DNA of 5,965 nucleotides, from positions 7,652 through 13,616 of the forward strand of contig DEJD01000029.1 of NCBI GenBank assembly GCA_002353215.1, in the 5' to 3' direction. This document shows, piece after piece, positions 1-5,965 of the stretch. Position numbers and translations under genes: made by a program. The notes below the pieces were generated by a model. That model was not told the DNA's origin and ran no database searches. It saw only the letters and a program-made list of their open reading frames with translations. Numbering within the stretch: position 1 is the stretch's first letter; each line of letters opens with the position of its first letter. The stretch comes from Prevotellaceae bacterium UBA2757 (GTDB taxonomy: Bacteria > Bacteroidota > Bacteroidia > Bacteroidales > Bacteroidaceae).

Positions 1-186
1 AGCAAACGTCTGGTATTCATCATAGGTGGTCCCTACGGATTCTCTCCAGCCGTTTATGACAAGGCACATGAGAAAATCAGTCTGTCGAAGATGACCTTCT
101 CCCACCAGATGATTCGGCTTATATTCGTAGAACAACTATACAGGGCAATGACAATCATTAAAAACGAACCATATCATCATGAATAA
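1..186 (+). CDS. rlmH: RlmH, 23S rRNA (pseudouridine1915-N3)-methyltransferase, C-terminal part
   Basis: The window opens inside this gene; reading frame 1 is open for 61 codons and ends in TAA at 184-186. RlmH is a small cytoplasmic SPOUT-class enzyme that uses S-adenosylmethionine to methylate N3 of pseudouridine 1915 in helix 69 of 23S rRNA in the assembled ribosome. The visible part carries the family's C-terminal signature: an FIIGGPYG loop, which belongs to the AdoMet-binding trefoil knot, then ISLSKMTFSHQMIRLIFVEQLYRA, given here only as its key blocks (LSKMTF, HQM.R, EQ.YRA), and the terminal IIKNEPYHHE. The NEPYH ending is typical of the family, in which the C-terminal tyrosine-histidine region helps form the active site. 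RlmH is usually about 155 residues, so roughly the first 95 lie outside the window. The last eight bases overlap the start of the next gene, suggesting co-transcription and translational coupling. Confidence 0.95.
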   Translation, partial: SKRLVFIIGGPYGFSPAVYDKAHEKISLSKMTFSHQMIRLIFVEQLYRAMTIIKNEPYHHE

Positions 187-1528
187 GATACAATATATCC
201 TACCTTCGTTTTCTTGGGGAAGCACAGCCGTTCTCGTGTTTTCCTTCATCTTTCTTTTTGCCTGCAAGGGCGAGGACAGAAGTCACGAATACGAATCTCT
301 TACTATCCACAACACCTGGATGTTCGGGGTGATGAAGGATAAATATCTTTTTGGTGACAATATTAAGGAACAGGACTACAAGAAATACTTTCAGACAAGT
401 ACCAATTTCTTCCAAACCCTCGTATCCTCTGCTTCAACATCAGATTCCTGGTCTTACATCTTGGTTGACAGTGTAACTACCGACCCTCATGTGCGCAACA
501 ACTTCAACCACCTGGATTCCTATGGTATTGATTTCAGAATTGTTACCGACCCCACAAAGACTACATCCCGTTCTATGGCGAGAGTCACATATATAGTTGA
601 CGAATCTCCCGCTGCGGATGCAGGATTGAGTCGTAACACTTTCATTTCCAGTGTCGATGGTACAAGAATCACCTCGTCTAACGCAACCAAATATCTCGTT
701 AACGGCACTACACACAAGATTACTTTCCACCATCTCGACACACTCGAGACAGGAGAATACGTGTGGACCGACACCATAGACGTGGACCTTCCGCCGTCGG
801 AGAAAGTGATAGAACCTGCATTCCCTGTGGCTACCGTAGTTCAATATAAGGATACAAAAGTAGCATATCTGATGTCAACCCGACTGGTTCCCTACCCCGA
901 CGAACAGGTTTCATACGGCTCTGAATTTGAAGATGACCTGAAGTCTAAGATGCAGACAATCATTGCCGAAAAGCCCCAAGACCTCATTCTCGACCTTCGC
1001 CTCTGCAACTACGGAACCATTGATATGGCACAACTCCTTGCCAGTTACATAGTACCTGCAGCAAAGAAAGAAGAAGTATTCCTGAAGACCATCTGGAATT
1101 CCCGCTATGCTGAAAACAACAAGATTTATTTCTACGACAAAACAGTTCAGAGTCTCGAACTCACACGCATATATGTAATAATGAGTGGCAACACCCAGGG
1201 AGCTGCCGAATGGCTTATCCGCGCTCTGCAGCAGACTCTGGGCACAGAAAATGTAATCACCATCGGCGAGAACTCAATGGGTCAGAGCATGATGACTCAG
1301 TTTGTGGCTGCTGGTTACGGACATAAACTCTACCCTTCCGTTTGCCACGTAACCGATGCCTCGAACAACACCTCCTACAGTTCGCTGACTGTCAACAAAT
1401 CAGTCAACGAAAACGCATCAACCTATTGGTTGGATATGAAAGACTTCGGCAGTCCGTCCGAACTGCTCTTCTCCACAGCCCTATCCCTTATCTTCGACGA
1501 GCAAGACAATTTGTCAGACACCGAGTGA
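179..1528 (+). CDS. S41-family (C-terminal processing peptidase-like) lipoprotein, probably catalytically inactive
   Basis: This is a 449-residue predicted lipoprotein. A hydrophobic N-terminal segment (about residues 17-28) ends in the lipobox LFAC, with Cys29 as the lipidation site. The residues after it (KGED) are charged, as in the export signal that sends many Bacteroidetes lipoproteins to the cell surface. Residues about 40-120 resemble the helical N-terminal region of Bacteroidetes S41 proteins. Residues about 135-185 look like a PDZ domain (DESPAADAGL, then a VDG turn). The S41 core follows from about 225 to 440, with the strand LILDLR at 269-274. In active S41 enzymes the nucleophile sits in T-A-S-A-S/A-E and the general base Lys in G-E-x-x-x-G-K. 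Here the matching stretches are NTQGAAE (338-344) and GENSMGQ (363-369), putting Gly341 and Gln369 at those positions. The usual NPGG after LDLR is also altered (CNYGT, 276-280). The fold assignment is solid; loss of activity is inferred by manual alignment. It may bind peptides or act as a scaffold. The ATG at 179 overlaps the end of rlmH (ATGAATAA), and a terminator-like hairpin spans its stop. Confidence 0.88.
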   Translation: MNKIQYILPSFSWGSTAVLVFSFIFLFACKGEDRSHEYESLTIHNTWMFGVMKDKYLFGDNIKEQDYKKYFQTSTNFFQTLVSSASTSDSWSYILVDSVTTDPHVRNNFNHLDSYGIDFRIVTDPTKTTSRSMARVTYIVDESPAADAGLSRNTFISSVDGTRITSSNATKYLVNGTTHKITFHHLDTLETGEYVWTDTIDVDLPPSEKVIEPAFPVATVVQYKDTKVAYLMSTRLVPYPDEQVSYGSEFEDDLKSKMQTIIAEKPQDLILDLRLCNYGTIDMAQLLASYIVPAAKKEEVFLKTIWNSRYAENNKIYFYDKTVQSLELTRIYVIMSGNTQGAAEWLIRALQQTLGTENVITIGENSMGQSMMTQFVAAGYGHKLYPSVCHVTDASNNTSYSSLTVNKSVNENASTYWLDMKDFGSPSELLFSTALSLIFDEQDNLSDTE

Positions 1529-1545
1529 CGAATTGTCGCATTTTT
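1505..1545 (+). terminator. Probable Rho-independent terminator spanning the S41-like gene's stop codon
   Basis: Bases 1505-1516 (GACAATTTGTCA) pair with 1526-1537 (TGACGAATTGTC) in a 12-bp stem with one G-T wobble and a 9-base loop. Three bases later comes TTTTT (1541-1545). The stem contains the TGA stop (1526-1528), so the left arm is coding sequence. The stem is AT-rich and the T run is short, so termination may be partial. It would separate the rlmH/lipoprotein transcript from clpB. Confidence 0.6.
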
Positions 1546-1561
1546 CCCAGTGGAATGTCGG

Positions 1562-1593
1562 TTGTTTACGAAGTGGTCAGATTATTAACTTAA
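1562..1593 (+). promoter_or_regulatory. Possible weak Bacteroidetes-type promoter for clpB
   Basis: After the preceding hairpin, clpB needs its own promoter. The best candidate is TTG at 1562-1564 as the -33 element and TAACTTAA at 1586-1593 as an imperfect -7 element (consensus TAnnTTTG, last two bases differ), separated by 21 bases. It would start transcription only a few bases before the ATG at 1606. The match is poor and other placements are possible. No CIRCE-like inverted repeat is visible here. Confidence 0.25.
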
Positions 1594-1605
1594 AAAATTT
1601 GACCT

Positions 1606-3690
1606 ATGAACATCAACAATCAACAAAATCAACCGCAAGATGAGCGTGAGGTTCTGGAGAAATATGCTACCAACCTTATCGAACTCGCACGAAACGGCAA
1701 ACTGGACCCTGTGATAGGTCGTGATGAGGAAATCCGACGAATATTGCAGATTCTTTCTCGCCGTACTAAAAACAATCCTATCCTTATCGGAGAACCAGGT
1801 ACAGGTAAGACCGCTATCGTAGAGGGACTTGCAGGACGAATCCTGCGAGGCGATGTTCCTGACAATCTGAAAGACAAACAACTCTACAGTCTTGACATGG
1901 GCGCACTTATCGCCGGAGCCAAGTACCAGGGTGAGTTTGAGGAACGACTGAAGGGAGTCATCAATGCCGTAGTAAAAAGCAACGGACAAATCATACTCTT
2001 TATAGATGAGATACACACCCTTGTAGGTGCCGGACAGACTCAGGGAGCTATGGATGCTGCCAACATTCTGAAACCGGCACTGGCACGAGGCGAACTCCGT
2101 AGCATCGGTGCTACTACCCTCGACGAGTACCAAAAGTATTTCGAAAAGGACAAAGCCCTCGAACGCCGATTCCAGACCGTTATGGTAAACGAACCGGATG
2201 TACTCTCCAGCATCTCCATCCTGAGAGGTCTGAAGGAACGATACGAAAACCACCACAAGGTACGTATTAAGGATGAGGCAATCATCGCGGCTGTAGAACT
2301 CTCCAACCGTTACATAACCGAACGGTTCCTGCCAGATAAAGCCATCGACCTGATGGATGAGGCAGCAGCAAAACTGCGTATGGAACGCGATTCCGTACCT
2401 GAAGCCCTCGATGAGTTGAGTCGTCGTATCAAGCAGTTGGAGATTGAACGCGAAGCCATAAAGCGTGAGAACGACAAAGACAAGCTTGAGGAGTTAAACA
2501 AAGTGATTTCAACTCTAAAAGCCGACGAACAGAAGCAGAAGGAGAAGTGGGAAGGCGAACGCGCCCTGCTCAATCAGATCCAGGCAGACAAACAGCAGAT
2601 AGAGAATCTGAAGTTTGAAGCCGACAAGGCTGAACGTGCCGGCGACTATGCAAAGGTGGCTGAAATCCGTTACGGAAAACTGCAGCATCTGGAGGAAGAC
2701 ATAAAGACCATTCAGACAAAACTCTCCGAAGCACAGGACGGCAATGCTATGGTGAAGGAGGAAGTGACGAGCGACGACATAGCCGATGTAGTAAGTCGTT
2801 GGACAGGCATTCCTGTGAGCAAGATGCAGATGTCGGAACGCAAGAAACTGCTCAACCTCGAAACGGAACTCCACAAACGTGTAATCGGTCAGGACAAAGC
2901 CATTCAGGCAGTGAGCGATGCCGTTCGACGCAGTCGTGCCGGACTCCAAGACCCGAAACGTCCTATCGGTTCGTTTATCTTCCTCGGTACTACAGGTGTC
3001 GGAAAGACCGAACTGGCAAAGGCACTTGCCGACTACCTCTTCGATGACGAAACGATGATGACCCGAATAGATATGTCTGAGTATCAGGAGAAACATACCG
3101 TGAGCCGACTCGTCGGAGCTCCTCCGGGATACATCGGATACGAGGAAGGCGGACAACTCACCGAAGCAGTGCGCAGAAAACCATATTCCGTAGTGCTCTT
3201 CGATGAGATAGAGAAAGCCCATCCGGACGTGTTCAACGTACTCTTGCAGGTACTCGACGATGGTCGTCTTACCGACAACAAAGGACGTACAGTAAACTTC
3301 AAGAACACCATCATCATCATGACCAGCAACGCTCCTCGTGAGTCCTTGATGAACATCTTCCGTCCTGAGTTCCTGAACCGAGTAGATGAGATAATCGAAT
3401 TCACAGCTCTTGGCGAAGCAGAAATCCGTCAGATTGTGAAACTGCAGATAGATAAAGTCATTAAGATGGTAGCTGAAAACGGCATCACCCTATCTGTCGA
3501 TGATAAGGCAGTCGATTTCATAGCACGCGTCGGATTCGACCCGCAGTTTGGAGCACGACCAGTGAAACGAGCTATCCAGGAACAGATGCTCAACGAACTC
3601 TCCAAGAAGATGTTGAGTGGCGAGATAGACCGCGACAAGGCTATCCTCATCACAGCCGACGACGACAAGTTAGTGTTTAAGACTGAATAA
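1606..3690 (+). CDS. clpB: ClpB-type AAA+ protein disaggregase lacking the N-terminal domain
   Basis: ClpB is a cytoplasmic hexameric ATPase that, with DnaK/DnaJ/GrpE, pulls polypeptides out of aggregates. Here the first AAA+ domain (about residues 20-255) has Walker A GEPGTGKT (62-69), pore loop [14 protein letters not shown] (103-116), Walker B LFIDE (131-135) and arginine fingers R187/R188. A long coiled-coil middle domain (about 257-385) marks it as ClpB rather than ClpA or ClpC. The second AAA+ domain has Walker A GTTGVGKT (461-468), pore loop [13 protein letters not shown] (504-516), Walker B VVLFDE (529-534), sensor 1 TSN (573-575), FRPEFLNR (585-592) and sensor 2 GARP (649-652). All ATPase residues appear intact. 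At 694 residues it is well below the usual 855-865. The roughly 150-residue Clp_N domain is absent: the protein begins just before the first ATPase domain, about where the short E. coli isoform ClpB80 begins, and the in-frame TGA at 1600-1602 blocks any extension. The segment between sensor 1 and FRPEF has only 9 residues, about 20 fewer than in E. coli ClpB. No strong Shine-Dalgarno sequence precedes the ATG. Confidence 0.95.
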   Translation: MNINNQQNQPQDEREVLEKYATNLIELARNGKLDPVIGRDEEIRRILQILSRRTKNNPILIGEPGTGKTAIVEGLAGRILRGDVPDNLKDKQLYSLDMGALIAGAKYQGEFEERLKGVINAVVKSNGQIILFIDEIHTLVGAGQTQGAMDAANILKPALARGELRSIGATTLDEYQKYFEKDKALERRFQTVMVNEPDVLSSISILRGLKERYENHHKVRIKDEAIIAAVELSNRYITERFLPDKAIDLMDEAAAKLRMERDSVPEALDELSRRIKQLEIEREAIKRENDKDKLEELNKVISTLKADEQKQKEKWEGERALLNQIQADKQQIENLKFEADKAERAGDYAKVAEIRYGKLQHLEEDIKTIQTKLSEAQDGNAMVKEEVTSDDIADVVSRWTGIPVSKMQMSERKKLLNLETELHKRVIGQDKAIQAVSDAVRRSRAGLQDPKRPIGSFIFLGTTGVGKTELAKALADYLFDDETMMTRIDMSEYQEKHTVSRLVGAPPGYIGYEEGGQLTEAVRRKPYSVVLFDEIEKAHPDVFNVLLQVLDDGRLTDNKGRTVNFKNTIIIMTSNAPRESLMNIFRPEFLNRVDEIIEFTALGEAEIRQIVKLQIDKVIKMVAENGITLSVDDKAVDFIARVGFDPQFGARPVKRAIQEQMLNELSKKMLSGEIDRDKAILITADDDKLVFKTE

Positions 3691-3717
3691 TTTACAATTT
3701 GTCATTCTCTGATAATG

Positions 3718-3756
3718 CACCCTGAGACCAATCAAGTCTCGGGGTGTTTTGTGTTT
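3718..3756 (+). terminator. Rho-independent terminator of clpB
   Basis: CACCCTGAGAC (3718-3728) pairs with GTCTCGGGGTG (3736-3746) in an 11-bp, GC-rich stem with one G-T wobble and a 7-base loop (CAATCAA). It is followed directly by TTTTGTGTTT (3747-3756). It lies 27 bases after the clpB stop codon and ahead of the next gene's promoter, so clpB is probably the last gene of its transcript. Confidence 0.92.
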
Positions 3757-3783
3757 AGCCCTATAAATAATGTGAAATGTGGG

Positions 3784-3812
3784 CTGAAACTCCACAAAAA
3801 TACGTACCTTTG
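3784..3812 (+). promoter_or_regulatory. Bacteroidetes primary-sigma promoter of the deacetylase-like gene
   Basis: TACCTTTG at 3805-3812, within TACCTTTGCACC, matches the Bacteroidetes -7 consensus TAnnTTTG exactly. The -33 position holds only CTG (3784-3786, 18 bases upstream), a weak match to TTG/TTTG. Transcription would start a few bases after the box, about 3816-3820, right before the ATG at 3821. A short inverted repeat, TGTGGG (3778-3783) against TCCACA (3791-3796), overlaps the -33 region. Confidence 0.75.
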
Positions 3813-3820
3813 CACCCGGA

Positions 3821-5911
3821 ATGAAAAATCAGGTAAAAAAGATGATGAGACTCTATACAAGGAAACTCTTCTGTATGCTGCTTAGCATACCCGTTTGCAT
3901 CACAGCTGTTGCAACAGCACAGCTGAATAATCTTACCGACAAGGAACACACCACACTCTCCGACATCGGTCAGCTTCTCACCGACTACCTCTTGGCTCCG
4001 GTTGCCCAAAGCGAAGCAGAGAAGCAGGCAGCAGTTAAGATTACCGACATCACAACAGCTATCAGCGATTACATCAACACATCCTCTACCCAGAAAGCAC
4101 AGAAGGTGTGTCTGCTCGACATTACCAGCCGTACATCTGAAATAGAACTCTCCAACCGTAATGTCTATTCTGCGGAATACATGCTTGAAGTAGCAGGAAT
4201 CAGTTCCTTTACTACCCAGTCTCTTCAAGAAGCACTCGAGAAGAGTACTATGATTCTGATTTCTTCTGAAGTGAAGAAGACAGCCTTCACCGCTGCCGAA
4301 CTGGTTCAGCTCAAGCAATGGGTTGAAGCAGGAGGCATCCTCATCTCTCCAGCCGTGACCAGTGTGAACAACAATACCGACGCCACAGCCGCAGCCCGCG
4401 ACCTTTTCGGCATATCTGCCAGTTCGCAAAACAAAAACCGTTATCGTCTCCTCTGGGCTGAAGACCACTATGGCGACAAGGAACTCGAATATATCGACGA
4501 ACCCGAAGAACGCACTACATCGCTCGGACAGGGCAAGAAACTCACAGGCGAAAGCATCAAGACCTTTGCCTACACACTTACCGACGACGCCAATGCCGAC
4601 ATAATGGCTCGTTTCGATGATGGCACAAATGCTGTCATCCGCCGTCCTCTGGGCAAAGGCACAGTTTATCTCTTCGGATACCTCTGGCGAGATGTGGTTC
4701 AGCGAGCACAGCTGAACAAAGACTTCGAGGCACAGCGAATCAACTCCAACGCTTTCGAACCCTCAGCCGACATGACATCACTGTTCATTCGCAGCGCCTA
4801 CACTAAAAGCCGTCGTGTGAGTGTATGGAAATTCACCATCCCGGCCGGCTACGAGTCGCTCATCATTCCTACTCACGACTGCGACTCCCGCACAGCCTAC
4901 GACTCTATGTTCTACATGTCCGAATACGAGCGCGACCTGAAACTGAAGGCACACTACTTCCTCACAGTTCATTACTTCCGCGACTCGCCATACCTCTCTG
5001 CATTCTACGACGACATAACAAAGCAGAAATCGCGTCTTCTCCTGCTCGACGGACACACAGTGGGCAGCCACAGCATATGCCACTATCCCGACTTCAGCGT
5101 CACCGACCGTTTCCCGCTTACCATAGTAACTCGCGAGGAATATGCAGCTACTACCCACCACGCCAACGACGGCACAGAAAACGGACTCTCCACTGGCGGT
5201 TCCACATGGGCTGAAGTAGTACTCTCAAAACAGATTATCGAGGAGGACCACGGCAATCATGTGCGTTCATTCCGCACTGGTCACCTCTGTATGAACAACA
5301 ACATACCTGAAGCAGAACAGATGGGTGGTTACGACTTCGCATCCTGTTTCGCAGCAGGCGACGTACTCAGTCAGTTCCCCTATCGCGAACGCTTAGGCCG
5401 CAGTTGGGACGGCGACTTCAACGGAGTACTCGAAATGCCGCTTCACATCTCCGACGTCATCAGTGCCAACCCCATCAACGAAAACAACTGGATGGAGAAA
5501 CCTGCCATGTGGCACGAAGTGCAGGGAAAACTGCAAGGCAACTATGCCCCGGCCATCCTGCTCATCCACCCGAACCGCAAGTGGAAGATGCTTGCCGAGA
5601 AAATGCTTGTTGAGATGACCGACCTCACTCGAGTCGGCATGTATAGCTTCGAAGACTTCGGTGACTTCTGGAATGCACGTCGCGACCTCACCTTCGACTA
5701 CGGATACGATGAAGAGTTAGGCACCCTCGAACTCTTCCTCACCAACGAAGACGTAGCCGCAATAAAAAAACACCACATCCGATTCGCAGCTGACATAAAC
5801 GGCACCACCGACAAGGTAAAGACCCTTCATGTCTTCGACGGCGACGGAAACCGCATACCGGGTGCCAACTTCAAACCCCTCACCGACAACCGAATCCTCA
5901 TCAGTCTTTAA
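3821..5911 (+). CDS. Secreted multidomain polysaccharide deacetylase (NodB/CE4-like) family protein
   Basis: This is a 696-residue predicted exported protein with no recognised gene name. The basic start and hydrophobic segment (about 15-30) end in ATA|Q, so signal peptidase I would cut after Ala33 and leave Gln34 at the N-terminus. Residues about 95-292 look like a class I glutamine-amidotransferase-like or ThuA-like alpha/beta region: strands VCLLDI and MILISS, then the turn VEAGGILISP (168-177), and later LGKGTVYLFGY (277-287). No catalytic Cys-His-Glu set was identified. Residues about 345-610 carry polysaccharide-deacetylase motifs: IPTHDCDS (349-356, Asp353 and Asp355), GSHSICH (415-421, the metal-ligand pattern HSxxH), SFRTGH (483-488) and ILLIHP (579-584, His583). 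A metal-dependent hydrolase removing acyl groups from a glycan is therefore plausible; the substrate is unknown. Residues about 622-696 form a small, probably beta-rich tail. It has its own promoter. Because transcription probably starts at about 3816-3820, Met8 (3842) or Met9 (3845), preceded by AGG at 3831-3833 and a run of A, may be the true start; either keeps the signal peptide. Confidence 0.85.
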   Translation: MKNQVKKMMRLYTRKLFCMLLSIPVCITAVATAQLNNLTDKEHTTLSDIGQLLTDYLLAPVAQSEAEKQAAVKITDITTAISDYINTSSTQKAQKVCLLDITSRTSEIELSNRNVYSAEYMLEVAGISSFTTQSLQEALEKSTMILISSEVKKTAFTAAELVQLKQWVEAGGILISPAVTSVNNNTDATAAARDLFGISASSQNKNRYRLLWAEDHYGDKELEYIDEPEERTTSLGQGKKLTGESIKTFAYTLTDDANADIMARFDDGTNAVIRRPLGKGTVYLFGYLWRDVVQRAQLNKDFEAQRINSNAFEPSADMTSLFIRSAYTKSRRVSVWKFTIPAGYESLIIPTHDCDSRTAYDSMFYMSEYERDLKLKAHYFLTVHYFRDSPYLSAFYDDITKQKSRLLLLDGHTVGSHSICHYPDFSVTDRFPLTIVTREEYAATTHHANDGTENGLSTGGSTWAEVVLSKQIIEEDHGNHVRSFRTGHLCMNNNIPEAEQMGGYDFASCFAAGDVLSQFPYRERLGRSWDGDFNGVLEMPLHISDVISANPINENNWMEKPAMWHEVQGKLQGNYAPAILLIHPNRKWKMLAEKMLVEMTDLTRVGMYSFEDFGDFWNARRDLTFDYGYDEELGTLELFLTNEDVAAIKKHHIRFAADINGTTDKVKTLHVFDGDGNRIPGANFKPLTDNRILISL

Positions 5912-5947
5912 TATTCCCATTATATCAAACCTAAAAACCATAGCAAC

Positions 5948-5965
5948 ATGAAACTGACATCATAC
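5948..5965 (+). CDS. Probable start of the next gene, cut by the window edge
   Basis: An ATG at 5948 opens a frame reading MKLTSY to the end of the window. It follows the deacetylase-like gene after 36 bases on the same strand, with an A-rich upstream stretch (CCTAAAAACCATAGCAAC) like other starts here. No terminator is visible in the gap, so it may be co-transcribed with the gene before it. Six codons are too few to assign a product. Confidence 0.5.

Noticed and set aside
1342..1593. An 83-codon + strand frame running from the lipoprotein gene towards clpB
   Set aside because: Most of it lies out of frame within the lipoprotein gene, it does not join clpB in frame, and its Arg-rich product resembles no Clp_N domain, so it is not a broken N-terminal part of ClpB.
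1585..2256. A 223-codon open frame on the minus strand over the clpB start
   Set aside because: It runs opposite conserved ATPase-domain codons and has no start signals or recognisable motif.
2515..3222. A 235-codon open frame on the minus strand inside clpB
   Set aside because: It lies fully opposite conserved ClpB sequence and its product shows no domain.
1606..3690. Calling the AAA+ protein ClpA or ClpC
   Set aside because: The long coiled-coil middle domain (about 257-385) is the ClpB hallmark. I also saw no ClpP-binding tripeptide of the IGF/IGL type in the second ATPase domain.
3778..3800. The inverted repeat before the deacetylase-like gene as a second terminator
   Set aside because: The stem is only 6 bp and on the + strand is followed by A residues, not T, so it lacks a termination tract.
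3761..4468. A 235-codon open frame on the minus strand opposite the start of the deacetylase-like gene
   Set aside because: Its product is unusually rich in Cys, Gly and His with no recognisable motif, and it lies opposite a well-supported gene, its promoter and the intergenic region. It is a shadow of the + strand codon use.

Overview
The window looks like chromosomal DNA from a member of the Bacteroidales, most likely a Prevotella-like genus. The evidence is a near-perfect Bacteroidetes promoter -7 box (TACCTTTG, 3805-3812), start codons without strong Shine-Dalgarno sequences but with A-rich upstream stretches, a lipoprotein with charged residues directly after the lipobox cysteine, a secreted protein whose predicted mature end is Gln, and a ClpB sequence of Bacteroides type. 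The genus is an inference, since no search could be run.

Layout, all genes on the + strand. (1) 1-186: the last 61 codons of rlmH, the 23S rRNA pseudouridine-1915 methyltransferase. (2) 179-1528: a lipoprotein of the S41 (C-terminal processing peptidase) fold, overlapping rlmH by 8 bases. The catalytic Ser and Lys positions appear to be Gly341 and Gln369, so it is probably a pseudoprotease. A hairpin followed by five T (1505-1545) straddles its stop codon and probably ends this transcript. (3) 1606-3690: a ClpB-type AAA+ disaggregase that starts exactly at the first ATPase domain. It has no N-terminal Clp_N domain, and an in-frame stop two codons before the ATG rules out an upstream extension. 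It also has a shortened segment after sensor 1 of the second ATPase domain. (4) 3718-3756: a strong Rho-independent terminator. (5) 3805-3812: a promoter -7 box. (6) 3821-5911: a large secreted protein combining an N-terminal glutamine-amidotransferase-like or ThuA-like alpha/beta region with a polysaccharide-deacetylase (NodB/CE4-like) domain and a small C-terminal beta-rich tail. (7) 5948-5965: the first six codons of a probable next gene.

These read as three transcription units: rlmH plus the lipoprotein; clpB alone; and the deacetylase-like gene with perhaps the gene after it. Nothing in the sequence ties them into one pathway. There are no tRNA or rRNA genes, CRISPR arrays, insertion sequences or long repeats, and no gene-free stretch longer than about 130 bases. 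The most notable points are the catalytically degraded S41 protein, the N-domain-less ClpB with a second internal shortening, and the unusual multidomain deacetylase-like protein.
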